From assembly GCA_007571115.1 (NCBI GenBank), contig RKSA01000200.1:1-17605 (forward strand): a stretch of DNA of 17,605 bases, written 5' to 3'. The notes below the pieces were generated by a model that saw nothing but the letters and a program-made list of their open reading frames with translations, had not been told where the DNA came from and did no database searches. The first letter of the stretch is position 1, and each line of letters begins with the position of its first letter. Source of the stretch: Gammaproteobacteria bacterium. GTDB lineage: Bacteria; Pseudomonadota; Gammaproteobacteria; Pseudomonadales; Pseudohongiellaceae. This document shows positions 6,524 to 14,327 of the stretch, piece after piece. The position numbers were made by a program, and so were the translations under genes.

Positions 6524-7600
6524 ATGATCGATGCGCCGAACGGACCCGTGGCCGGAGTTTCCCAGCAAGCCATCACGCTGGCGCGGCTCGCCGAACTGCT
6601 CGGCGCCGAACTCGAAGGCGATGGCGAGCGCGAGATCAGCGGGCTCGGCACCCTGGCCAACGCGGGCCCTGACGAATTGAGCTTCCTTGACAATCGGGCC
6701 TACGCGCGCCAGCTTGCCTCGACCTCGGCTGCGGCGGTGATCCTCGAAGAGAGCTTTCGCGACGCCTGCCCGACGAACAAGCTGGTCAGTTCCCGGCCCT
6801 ATGTCGCCTTCGCTCGCGCAACCGCGCTGTTCCACGCCGCGCCGAAGCCTGCGCCGGGGATTCATGCCAGCGCCGTGATCGATGCCGATGCGCGCGTCGA
6901 TGCGACCGCGAGCATCGGCCCGAACAGCGTCGTCGAGGCTCGCGCGACGATCGGCGCCGACGCCGTGATCGGCCCAGGCTGCATCGTCGGCGCTGGCTGC
7001 CAGGTCGGCGCGTCGTGCCATTTGCAGCGCGGGGTCGTTCTGTACCCGGGAGTGCGTCTCGGCCGCAGCGTGCGAATCGACGCGAGCAGCGTGATCGGCG
7101 CCGATGGTTTCGGCTACGCTTCCGACGGCGAGCGCTCGCACAAGATCCACCACCGAGGTTCGGTGACGGTCGGCGACGATGTTGACATCGGCGCCGGCGT
7201 GACGATCGATCGCGGCTCGTTCGACGACACGGTGATCGGCCGCGGAGTCAAGATCGACAACCAGGTCCAGGTCGGGCACAACTGCGAGATCGGCGAACAT
7301 GCGATAATCTGTGGCTGTACCGCGATTGCCGGCAGCGCCAGGATCGGCAGGCATTGCGTGCTCGGTGGCGCATCGGGAGTCGTGGGGCATATCGGCATCG
7401 CCGATCGCGTCGAAGTCAGCGCGATGTCGCTGATCAACCGCAGCATCACCGAGCCGGGCAGATATTCCTCGGGTACCGGGCAGATGAGGACGAGCCGCTG
7501 GAAACGCGCCATCACCCGCTTTGGCGAACTCGACGAAATCGCCAATCGGCTGAAGGCCTTGGAGAAGCGGCTCGGCAAGGACCGTCAAGCTGGAGAATGA
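6524..7600 (+). CDS. lpxD: LpxD, UDP-3-O-(3-hydroxyacyl)glucosamine N-acyltransferase
   Basis: LpxD adds the second 3-hydroxyacyl chain, from acyl-carrier protein, to the 2-amino group of UDP-3-O-acyl-glucosamine in lipid A synthesis. The 358-residue protein (E. coli 341) has the N-terminal uridine-binding domain (ITLARLAELLGAELEGDGER to about residue 115). A left-handed beta-helix of hexapeptide repeats follows (ASIGPNSVVEARATIGADAV), including VIGADGFGYA, and then a C-terminal helix. His252 in QVGHNCEIG corresponds to the catalytic His239 of E. coli. ITEPGRYSSGT near the end is also family-typical. The ATG at 6524 is used; a GTG at 6548 is an alternative that would remove eight unconserved residues. 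Upstream AGG is only three bases away, so initiation may be coupled or weak. Its TGA stop overlaps the fabZ start. Confidence 0.97.
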   Translation: MIDAPNGPVAGVSQQAITLARLAELLGAELEGDGEREISGLGTLANAGPDELSFLDNRAYARQLASTSAAAVILEESFRDACPTNKLVSSRPYVAFARATALFHAAPKPAPGIHASAVIDADARVDATASIGPNSVVEARATIGADAVIGPGCIVGAGCQVGASCHLQRGVVLYPGVRLGRSVRIDASSVIGADGFGYASDGERSHKIHHRGSVTVGDDVDIGAGVTIDRGSFDDTVIGRGVKIDNQVQVGHNCEIGEHAIICGCTAIAGSARIGRHCVLGGASGVVGHIGIADRVEVSAMSLINRSITEPGRYSSGTGQMRTSRWKRAITRFGELDEIANRLKALEKRLGKDRQAGE

Positions 7601-8073
7601 TGCCCAGAGCATCGAAGGACATGGTTTTGCACATCGAGGAAATCAAGGAATACCTGCCGCAACGCTACCCGTTCCTGCTCGTCGACCGGGTGCTGGAAAT
7701 GACTCCTGGCAAGTCGATCGTCGCCTGCAAGAACGTCAGCGTCAACGAGCCGTTCTTCGTCGGCCATTTTCCGCATCAGTCGATCATGCCCGGAGTGCTC
7801 ATCATCGAGGCATTGGCCCAGGCTGCGGGAGTGCTCGGCTTCAAGAGCCAGGAAAAGAAGCCCGCGCAAGGGTATCTGTACTATTTCGTCGGCGCCGACG
7901 AAGTGCGCCTGCGGCGCCCCGTGGTGCCGGGGGACCAGTTGCTGCTGCACGTCGATGTCATCAGCAATCGCCGCGGTGTCTACAAGTTCTACGCCGAGGC
8001 CCGGGTCGGGGAGCAGTTGGTGGGCTCGATGAAGATCATCTGTGCCGAAAGGAAGGTCGATGTCGATCGATAG
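7600..8073 (+). CDS. fabZ: FabZ, (3R)-hydroxyacyl-ACP dehydratase
   Basis: FabZ removes water from (3R)-hydroxyacyl-ACP in fatty-acid elongation and competes with LpxA and LpxD for the same hydroxyacyl-ACP. The hot-dog fold is seen with the catalytic His in NEPFFVGHFP and the catalytic Glu in MPGVLIIEALAQAAG, and with RRPVVPGDQL downstream. Three starts are possible. ATG 7600 shares its A with the lpxD stop (TGATG) and has GGAG at 7592-7595, four bases upstream. ATG 7597 gives an ATGA overlap. ATG 7621 gives 150 residues and places His and Glu at 49 and 63, the numbering I recall for Pseudomonas FabZ. I report 7600 (157 residues), but 7621 is plausible. The 3' end overlaps lpxA by 14 bases. 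Confidence 0.95.
   Translation: MPRASKDMVLHIEEIKEYLPQRYPFLLVDRVLEMTPGKSIVACKNVSVNEPFFVGHFPHQSIMPGVLIIEALAQAAGVLGFKSQEKKPAQGYLYYFVGADEVRLRRPVVPGDQLLLHVDVISNRRGVYKFYAEARVGEQLVGSMKIICAERKVDVDR
8049..8053 (+). promoter_or_regulatory. Shine-Dalgarno AAGGA for lpxA, inside fabZ
   Basis: AAGGA at 8049-8053 lies six bases before the lpxA ATG at 8060 and inside the fabZ coding end. It decides for ATG 8060 rather than the in-frame GTG at 8042, and couples lpxA translation to fabZ. Confidence 0.75.
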
Positions 8074-8851
8074 CAGCGCCAGGGTCGATCCAACAGCGCG
8101 AATCGACGATGCGGCCGAGATCGGTGCCGATGTCGTCATCGGCCCCTGGTGCATCGTCGGGCCCGGGGTTTCGATCGGCGCAGGATCGGTGCTGCGTTCC
8201 CACGTCGTGATTCCGGGCAATTCGCGAATCGGCGCCGGCAACCGCTTTTTCCAGTTCTGCTCGATCGGCGAAGTCCCCCAGGACAAGAAGTACCGGGGCG
8301 AGGAAACCTGGCTCGAAATCGGCGACGGCAACACCTTTCGCGAAGGAGCCACCGTGCATCGGGGCACCGGCAACGGCGGCGGCCTGACCCGCATCGGCAG
8401 CCGCAACCTGCTCATGGCCTACGCCCACGTCGCCCACGACTGCGTGCTCGGCGACGACATCGTCTGCGCCAACAATGTCGGCCTGTGTGGCCATGTCACC
8501 ATCGGCGATCACGCGATTCTTGGCGGCTACGCCGGGGTCAACCAGTTCCTTCGCATCGGTGCGCACTCGATGGTCGGCGGTCTGACCCATGTCGTCAACG
8601 ACGTTCCCGCCTTCTTCATCGTCAGCGGCCAGCCGGCCACTGCACGGGGAGTCAATGCCATCGGCATGAAGCGCCGCGGCTTCTCCCCAGCCGACCTTGA
8701 GCTGATGAAAAAGGCTTTCAAGATCCTGCACTTGCGCAACTTGACCGTGCAAGAGGCGATTCCGCAAATCCGCGCTCTCGACGAGCAAAGCGAAGTGCTC
8801 GGCGAGCTGATCGAGTCGGTCGAATCGCCGTGCAAGGGCTTGCATCGCTAG
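8060..8851 (+). CDS. lpxA: LpxA, UDP-N-acetylglucosamine O-acyltransferase
   Basis: LpxA performs the first step of lipid A synthesis, transferring 3-hydroxyacyl from ACP to the 3-OH of UDP-GlcNAc in the cytoplasm. The 263-residue protein (E. coli 262) is a hexapeptide-repeat beta-helix (ARIDDAAEIGADVVIGPWCI and on) with a C-terminal helical domain. His126 in AHVAHDC matches catalytic His125 of E. coli. In the acyl-chain ruler region DVPAFFIVSGQPAT the Gly aligned with E. coli Gly173 is kept, which by analogy predicts a long (C14-like) hydroxyacyl chain rather than C10. One departure: GGYAGVNQF has Asn where E. coli has His144 (AVHQF). The ATG has a good ribosome site, and the gene overlaps fabZ by 14 bases. 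lpxB follows after 19 bases. Confidence 0.97.
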   Translation: MSIDSSARVDPTARIDDAAEIGADVVIGPWCIVGPGVSIGAGSVLRSHVVIPGNSRIGAGNRFFQFCSIGEVPQDKKYRGEETWLEIGDGNTFREGATVHRGTGNGGGLTRIGSRNLLMAYAHVAHDCVLGDDIVCANNVGLCGHVTIGDHAILGGYAGVNQFLRIGAHSMVGGLTHVVNDVPAFFIVSGQPATARGVNAIGMKRRGFSPADLELMKKAFKILHLRNLTVQEAIPQIRALDEQSEVLGELIESVESPCKGLHR

Positions 8852-8870
8852 TGGCTCGCGCGTCGCCGCA

Positions 8871-10049
8871 ATGAGCGATCGCGTGCATTTCGGCATCGTC
8901 GCCGGCGAAACCTCGGGGGACATTCTCGGCGTCGGCCTCATCGATGCCTTGCGCGAGCGCTATCCCGAGGCGCGGTTTAGCGGAATCGGCGGCGCCCAGA
9001 TGCAGCGGGCCGGCTGCGAATCCCTCGCGCCGATCGAGCGGCTCGCGGTCATGGGCTTGGTCGAGCCCCTCGGCAGGCTTCCCGAGCTGTGGGCGATCAA
9101 GCGCCGCCTCGAACGCCATTTTCGCGACGATCGCCCGGCGCTTTTCATCGGTCTCGACGCTCCCGATTTCAACCTGCGGCTCGCGGCGCGGCTGCATCGC
9201 CTCGGCATCGCCACGGCGCATTACGTCAGCCCTAGCGTCTGGGCCTGGCGCAAGCGCCGCATCCACGGCATCGCGCGATCGATCGACCTGATGCTGACCC
9301 TGTTCCCTTTCGAAACGGAAATCTATCGCCAACACGGCGTTGCGGTGCATTGCGTGGGCCATCCATTGGCCGATTCGATCAGCCTCGGGGAACAGCGTTG
9401 CGCAGCCCGGCGCGAGCTCGAGCTAGCGCCCGATGCCCGGGTGCTCGCCTTGCTGCCAGGGAGCCGCACGGGAGAAATCCGCCGCATGGCGCCGGTTTTT
9501 CTCGCTGCCGCGAGCAAGGCGCAGCAAGGCCATGCCGAGCTCGAGCTGCTGCTTCCCTGCGCCGATCAGGCGGGCCGGAGGATCGTCGAGCAGCTCGTCG
9601 CCGCAGGCGGTTTTTCCGGCCTGCGCTGCAAGCTGCTCGGGGAGTCGCGGCTGGCGCTCGCGGCTGCCGATTTTGCCATCGTCGCCTCGGGAACCGCGAC
9701 CCTCGAAGCGATGCTGCTGCGCTGCCCCATGGCGGTCTGCTATCGGCTCGCGCCATTGACCCATGCCCTGGCCTCGCGAATCGTGCAGGTCGAGCATATG
9801 GCGATTCCCAATCTGCTCGCTGGCAAGCGCCTTGTCGCCGAATACCTGCAGGACGAGGTCAACGAGGCGAATCTGCTTGGCGAAATCGAGAATTTCCTCG
9901 CGAATCCCGCCCCGCCTGAAGAGCTGCTTCGCGAATTCGAACGGCAGCACCGGCTGCTGCGGCGCGGTGCTTCGGCAAGGGCCGCCGCCGCCATCGACGA
10001 ACTGCTGCGTTCGCGGCGCCGCTCCGCTGCTGCGCCGCCGTTCTCATAA
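8871..10049 (+). CDS. lpxB: LpxB, lipid A disaccharide synthase
   Basis: LpxB joins UDP-2,3-diacylglucosamine and lipid X into the beta-1,6 tetra-acyl disaccharide phosphate, a peripheral inner-membrane glycosyltransferase of family GT19. The 392-residue length agrees with the family (E. coli 382). Family blocks seen are the N-terminal GIVAGETSGDILG (residues 8-20), GIGGAQM, LIGLDAPDFNL-like FIGLDAPDFNLRL, the highly conserved SPSVWAWRKRR, VGHPLAD, LPGSRTGEIRR and ASGTATLEAML. The ATG at 8871 is the natural start before that first block; no clear ribosome site precedes it. lpxA is 19 bases upstream and rnhB 20 bases downstream, so one transcript is likely. Confidence 0.97.
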   Translation: MSDRVHFGIVAGETSGDILGVGLIDALRERYPEARFSGIGGAQMQRAGCESLAPIERLAVMGLVEPLGRLPELWAIKRRLERHFRDDRPALFIGLDAPDFNLRLAARLHRLGIATAHYVSPSVWAWRKRRIHGIARSIDLMLTLFPFETEIYRQHGVAVHCVGHPLADSISLGEQRCAARRELELAPDARVLALLPGSRTGEIRRMAPVFLAAASKAQQGHAELELLLPCADQAGRRIVEQLVAAGGFSGLRCKLLGESRLALAAADFAIVASGTATLEAMLLRCPMAVCYRLAPLTHALASRIVQVEHMAIPNLLAGKRLVAEYLQDEVNEANLLGEIENFLANPAPPEELLREFERQHRLLRRGASARAAAAIDELLRSRRRSAAAPPFS

Positions 10050-10069
10050 GCGGTTGCAGAAGAGATGGC

Positions 10070-10693
10070 ATGGACAGCTCCAAGAGCAGGTCTGCGGCGC
10101 TCTGGCGGGAAGTTTCCGGCCTGCCGCTTCCCATCGCTGGTGTCGACGAGGTCGGCCGCGGTTCGCTCGTCGGCGATGTCGTCGCGGCAGCAGTGATTCT
10201 CGACCCGGCGGCTCGCCTGCCAGGGCTCAACGACTCGAAGCGGCTCACTCCAGAGAGTCGCGAGGCTTGCTACCGCTTGATCGTCGACGAATGCTGCGGT
10301 TTCGCCATCGGCCGCGCCAGCGCCGCCGAGATCGACCGGTTCGACATCCTTCGCGCCACCCTGCTCGCCATGCGGCGCGCCGTGCAGGCGCTTGCGCCGC
10401 CGCCGGGATTCGTCTTCGTCGATGGCAACGTCTGCCCCGACTGGGGGTATCGCTGCGAGGCGGTTCCCCAGGGCGATGGCTGCATCCGCGCGATCGCTGC
10501 GGCGTCGATCGTTGCCAAAGTGACCCGGGACCGCGAAATGGCGCAACTCGACGGGAAATTCCCCGGTTACGGCCTGGTGCGGAACAAGGGCTACCCAACC
10601 CCCGAGCACCTCGCAGTGCTGGCTCGCCTCGGCCCGAGCCCCATCCATCGCCGCAGCTTCGGCCCAGTGCAAGATTCCGCAGTGCCGCGATGA
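10070..10693 (+). CDS. rnhB: Ribonuclease HII
   Basis: RNase HII nicks RNA in RNA-DNA hybrids and starts removal of single ribonucleotides misincorporated into DNA. The 207-residue protein is full length (E. coli 198). The acidic active site is present: D26-E27 in AGVDEVGRG, D118 in FVDGN, and D136 in QGDGCIRAIAAAS, followed by IVAKVTRD. The C-terminal HRRSFGPV block is conserved. An oddity is GRGSLVGDV where the usual motif is GRGPLVGxV, so the Pro after the catalytic GRG is Ser. The ATG at 10070 is preceded by AGAAGAG at 10058-10064, five bases away. It sits between lpxB and dnaE as in other gammaproteobacteria. Confidence 0.97.
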   Translation: MDSSKSRSAALWREVSGLPLPIAGVDEVGRGSLVGDVVAAAVILDPAARLPGLNDSKRLTPESREACYRLIVDECCGFAIGRASAAEIDRFDILRATLLAMRRAVQALAPPPGFVFVDGNVCPDWGYRCEAVPQGDGCIRAIAAASIVAKVTRDREMAQLDGKFPGYGLVRNKGYPTPEHLAVLARLGPSPIHRRSFGPVQDSAVPR

Positions 10694-10698
10694 TTCGC

Positions 10699-10704
10699 TA
10701 TACT
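10699..10704 (+). promoter_or_regulatory. Possible -10 element before dnaE
   Basis: TATACT at 10699-10704, in the 67-base rnhB-dnaE spacer, matches five of six bases of the -10 consensus. No convincing -35 is seen at 16-18 bases upstream (TTCCGC at 10675-10680 is poor, and its spacer is 18). It would give a leader of about 50 bases for dnaE. Low confidence. Confidence 0.25.
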
Positions 10705-10760
10705 TGAAGGCTGTTTCGTTGCCAAGCCATCGCGACCGCAAGCCGCTTCCCGAGCCGCCC

Positions 10761-13700
10761 ATGACCGACCAGGATCCAGCGCCGCCCTTCATCCATCTTC
10801 GCCTGCATACCGAGTTTTCGCTCAGCGACGGTCTCGTCAGGATCGCGCCGCTCGTCGAGCGGCTTCGCGAGCAGGCGATGCCGGCTGTGGCGGTGACCGA
10901 TCTCGGCAACCTGTTCGGCCTGATCAAGTTCCACCTCGCGGCGCGCCGCAGCGGAATCAAGCCGCTGTTCGGCTGCGATCTGCGAGTCGTCGACGAGGGC
11001 AGCGGCGCTGCGAGCCAGATCGTCGTGCTCGCGCGCGACGAGGCCGGCTATCGCAACCTGATCAATCTCGTCTCCGAAGTACACGTCAACCGCGAGGCGG
11101 GTGCCGCGATCGAGGCCGGCAAGCGGCAATTGCGCGACCACGCCGAAGGGCTCATCGCCCTGTCCGGAGCGCTCGAATCCGACATCGCTGCGGAGCTGCT
11201 CGCCGGCAGGCGCGAGTCGGCTCGCAGCCTGCTCGCGCACTGGCAGGAAATTTTCCCCCGCGCTTTCTATCTCGAATTGCAACGCCTCGGCAAGCCTCGC
11301 GAGGAAGACTATATCGAGGCGGCTCTGGCGCTCGCCCGGGAATGCGCCTGCCCGGTCGTCGCGACCAACGACGTGCGCTTTCTCGCCGAGGACGACTTCG
11401 AGGCCCACGAAGCCCGGGTCTGCATCTCGCAGCGCCGGGTGCTCGACGACTCCGGCCGGCCCCGGCAATACACCAGCCAGCAATACCTGCGTGACGCGGC
11501 GAGCATGGAGCAATTGTTCGCCGACATTCCCGAGGCGCTCGCGGCCAGCGTCGATATCGCCAGGCGTTGCAGCGTCGATCTCGAGCCCGTCCAGCGCCTT
11601 CCCGACTATCCCTTGCCTCCGGGAGAGGCGGCGAATCTTGACCAGTACCTGCACAAGGTCGCCGAGCAGGGGCTGCGCGAGCGCCTCCGTCTTGGCGAAG
11701 GCGACGCGCCGACCGAATCCCAGGGCTATTTCGAGCGGCTGCAAATGGAGCTTGCGGTGATCGGCAAGATGAAGTTCGCCGGCTATTTCCTCATCGTCAT
11801 GGAGTTCGTGCAGTGGGCGAAGGAGAAACGCATCCCCGTCGGCCCGGGCCGCGGCTCGGGGGCCGGGTCGATCGTCGCCTGGGCGCTCGGCATCACCGAC
11901 CTCGACCCCTTGCAATACGACCTGCTCTTCGAGCGCTTCCTCAACCCCGAGCGAATCTCGATGCCCGATTTCGACATCGATTTCTGCATGGAAGGCCGCG
12001 ACCAGGTCATCTCCCACGTCGCCGATGTCTATGGCAAGCAGGCGGTTGCGCAAATCGTCACCTTCGGCACCATGGCAGCCAAGGCCGTGGTCCGCGATGT
12101 CGCCCGGGTGCAGGGCAAGTCCTATGCGCTTGGCGACAGGATGTCGCGGCTGATTCCCAACGAGCCCGGAATGACCCTCGAGCGCGCCCTGGGCGAGCAG
12201 GCCGATTTCCGCGCCTACGTCGATAGCGACGACGAGGCCCAGGAAATCCTCGAAATGGCTGTCAAGCTCGAAGGAGTCACGCGCAATCTCGGCAAGCACG
12301 CCGGCGGCGTCGTGATCGCGCCAGGCCGCTTGACCGATTTCACGCCGCTGTATCGCGACGACGAAGGCGGCGGCGCAAGCTTGCTCACGCAATTCGACAA
12401 GGACGACGTGGAAACCGCTGGCCTGGTGAAATTCGATTTTCTCGGCCTGCGCACCTTGACGATCATCGACTGGGCGGTGCAATCGATCAGCGAGCGCGAA
12501 GGAAAGAAAATCGACATCGCCACCTTGCCCCTCGACGACCGCAAGGTCTACCGCATGCTCGCCAAGGGGCTCACCACGGCGGTATTCCAGTTGGAATCCC
12601 GGGGCATCAGGCAATTGATCCGCAAGCTCAAGCCGAACTGTTTCGACGACATGGTCGCCCTCGTTGCGCTGTACCGCCCCGGCCCCTTGCTCTCGGGAAT
12701 GGTCGACGACTTCATCGATCGCAAGCACGGCCGCACCAAGGTCGATTACCTGCTCCCCGAGCTCGAGCCCGTGCTGAAGAGCACCCATGGCGTGATCCTC
12801 TACCAGGAGCAGGTCATGAAGATCGCGCAGTTGCTTGGCAAGTACACGCTTGGCGGCGCCGACATCCTGCGCAAGGCCATGGGCAAGAAGGATCCCGCCG
12901 AAATGGCGCGGCAACGCGACATTTTCATGGCCGGCGCCCTCGAGCAAGGCGTCCCCGAGAGCAAGGCGGAAAAATTGTTCGGCTTGATGGAAAAATTTGC
13001 CGGCTACGGCTTCAACAAGTCGCATTCGGTGGCCTACGCCCTGATCGCGTACCAGACCGCCTGGCTGAAAGCGCATTATCCGGCGCATTTCATGGCTGCG
13101 GTGCTATCGGCCGAAATGGGCCAGACCGAGAAGATCATGGAGCTCGTTGCTCACTGTCGCGAACTCGGCTTGCACGTCTTGCCTCCCGACATCAACAAGG
13201 GCCGCTATCGCTTTGCCGTCGACGGGCAGGGCAGGATCGTCTACGGGCTCGGCGCGATTCGCAACATCGGCCAGGGGCAGATCGACCGCATCGTCGAGGC
13301 GCGTGGCGAGCAGCCTTTCCAGAGCCTGCGCGAGCTCTGCCGCCGCGCCGGCGGCCAGTTGCTCAACCAGCGGGCGTTCGAGACGCTAATCGATTCGGGC
13401 GCCTGCGACGGCCTTGCCGACGCCGAGGCCGGAATCGCCAGGGCCATGCTGCGGCAATGCCTGCCCGCCGCCTTGCAAGCTGCGGAACAACACCATCAGG
13501 AACAGGCCCACGGCATCGCCAACCTGTTCGGCGAGGACGACGAGGAAGCCGACGAGCAACTGCTTGCCGATGTGCCGCCACCCGAGCATTGCGACCTCCG
13601 CGCCATGCTCGAGGCCGAGCGCGAATGCCTCGGCTATTTTCTCAGCGGCCACCCGATCGACGAGTACCTTCCCGAACTCGCCGGGTTCGCGCCGACACGG

Positions 13701-14303
13701 CTCGATGCAGCCAACGGTTCCGGGGGTTATCGCTGGTTCGCCGCGATGCTCGCCGATTTCCGCATCCGCACTCGCAAGGATGGTGGCGACATGGCGATTC
13801 TCGCCCTGGACGACGGAACCGCCAGGCTCGAAGCGACGCTTTTCGAGCCCGAATTGCGCCGGGTTCGCGACAGCCTGCAAAAGCACGCGATTTTCCTCGT
13901 CGAAGGCCGGCTACGCAAGGACGACTACCAAGGTGGAATGCGCATCCAGGCGCGCAAGCTGATGAGCATCGACGAGGCCCGCGCGCGCCACGCGCGCAAG
14001 CTGCTGCTCGAATTCGAAGCCGACGCCCTCGGCGACGATTTCTGCCAGCGCCTCGCGGCGCTGCTCGACCCCTGGCGGCGCGGCGCCGCTGCGGGCAATG
14101 GTGGCGGCGCAGCCGGCCGACGGCGCTATTGCGAGGTTTTCATCCACTACCATCGCCCCGGTTCCCGGGCATGTATAATGCTCGACTCCAACTGGGCGGT
14201 GCCTCCAGCCGATGAACTCGTTCGGAACTTGCGCAGGGAATTCGGTCGCGACCAGGTCACCCTGCAGTATGATGCGGCAAGCTGTCGGCAGTCCGCCGCG
14301 TGA
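10761..14303 (+). CDS. dnaE: DNA polymerase III alpha subunit
   Basis: DnaE is the replicative C-family polymerase catalytic subunit. The 1180-residue protein (E. coli 1160) begins with a PHP domain (FIHLRLHTEFSLSDGL and AVTDLGNLFGLIKFH). The catalytic palm follows, with VGPGRGSGAGSIVAWAL, PDFDIDF (D403 and D405, E. coli 401 and 403) and FDFLGLRTL (D559, E. coli 555). Next come the fingers and beta-binding domain with YGFNKSHSVAYALIAYQTAWLK, then an OB-fold (RWFAAMLADFRIRTRKDGGDM). The internal clamp-binding motif near 919-923 reads IANLF, while E. coli has QADMF at 920-924, so the usual Gln is absent. The ATG at 10761 gives the family N-terminus; an in-frame TTG at 10704 would add 19 residues. 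The gene ends 24 bases before accA. Confidence 0.98.
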   Translation: MTDQDPAPPFIHLRLHTEFSLSDGLVRIAPLVERLREQAMPAVAVTDLGNLFGLIKFHLAARRSGIKPLFGCDLRVVDEGSGAASQIVVLARDEAGYRNLINLVSEVHVNREAGAAIEAGKRQLRDHAEGLIALSGALESDIAAELLAGRRESARSLLAHWQEIFPRAFYLELQRLGKPREEDYIEAALALARECACPVVATNDVRFLAEDDFEAHEARVCISQRRVLDDSGRPRQYTSQQYLRDAASMEQLFADIPEALAASVDIARRCSVDLEPVQRLPDYPLPPGEAANLDQYLHKVAEQGLRERLRLGEGDAPTESQGYFERLQMELAVIGKMKFAGYFLIVMEFVQWAKEKRIPVGPGRGSGAGSIVAWALGITDLDPLQYDLLFERFLNPERISMPDFDIDFCMEGRDQVISHVADVYGKQAVAQIVTFGTMAAKAVVRDVARVQGKSYALGDRMSRLIPNEPGMTLERALGEQADFRAYVDSDDEAQEILEMAVKLEGVTRNLGKHAGGVVIAPGRLTDFTPLYRDDEGGGASLLTQFDKDDVETAGLVKFDFLGLRTLTIIDWAVQSISEREGKKIDIATLPLDDRKVYRMLAKGLTTAVFQLESRGIRQLIRKLKPNCFDDMVALVALYRPGPLLSGMVDDFIDRKHGRTKVDYLLPELEPVLKSTHGVILYQEQVMKIAQLLGKYTLGGADILRKAMGKKDPAEMARQRDIFMAGALEQGVPESKAEKLFGLMEKFAGYGFNKSHSVAYALIAYQTAWLKAHYPAHFMAAVLSAEMGQTEKIMELVAHCRELGLHVLPPDINKGRYRFAVDGQGRIVYGLGAIRNIGQGQIDRIVEARGEQPFQSLRELCRRAGGQLLNQRAFETLIDSGACDGLADAEAGIARAMLRQCLPAALQAAEQHHQEQAHGIANLFGEDDEEADEQLLADVPPPEHCDLRAMLEAERECLGYFLSGHPIDEYLPELAGFAPTRLDAANGSGGYRWFAAMLADFRIRTRKDGGDMAILALDDGTARLEATLFEPELRRVRDSLQKHAIFLVEGRLRKDDYQGGMRIQARKLMSIDEARARHARKLLLEFEADALGDDFCQRLAALLDPWRRGAAAGNGGGAAGRRRYCEVFIHYHRPGSRACIMLDSNWAVPPADELVRNLRREFGRDQVTLQYDAASCRQSAA
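14174..14179 (+). promoter_or_regulatory. Perfect -10 hexamer inside the end of dnaE, possible accA promoter
   Basis: TATAAT at 14174-14179 is an exact -10 hexamer in a GC-rich region, about 150 bases before accA. It forces two A/T-rich codons (TGT ATA ATG) in dnaE, including the otherwise rare ATA. No recognisable -35 lies 16-18 bases upstream, and there is no TGn extension, so the call is tentative. Confidence 0.3.
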
Positions 14304-14327
14304 GCTGGCCCAGGAGTCCGGTCTCCA

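Noticed and set aside
14224..14251. GGAACTT followed by GGTCGCG in the end of dnaE, resembling a sigma-E promoter
   Set aside because: The -10 part (TCGCG) lacks the A-rich positions, and the bases are explained by the coding sequence RNLRREFGRD.
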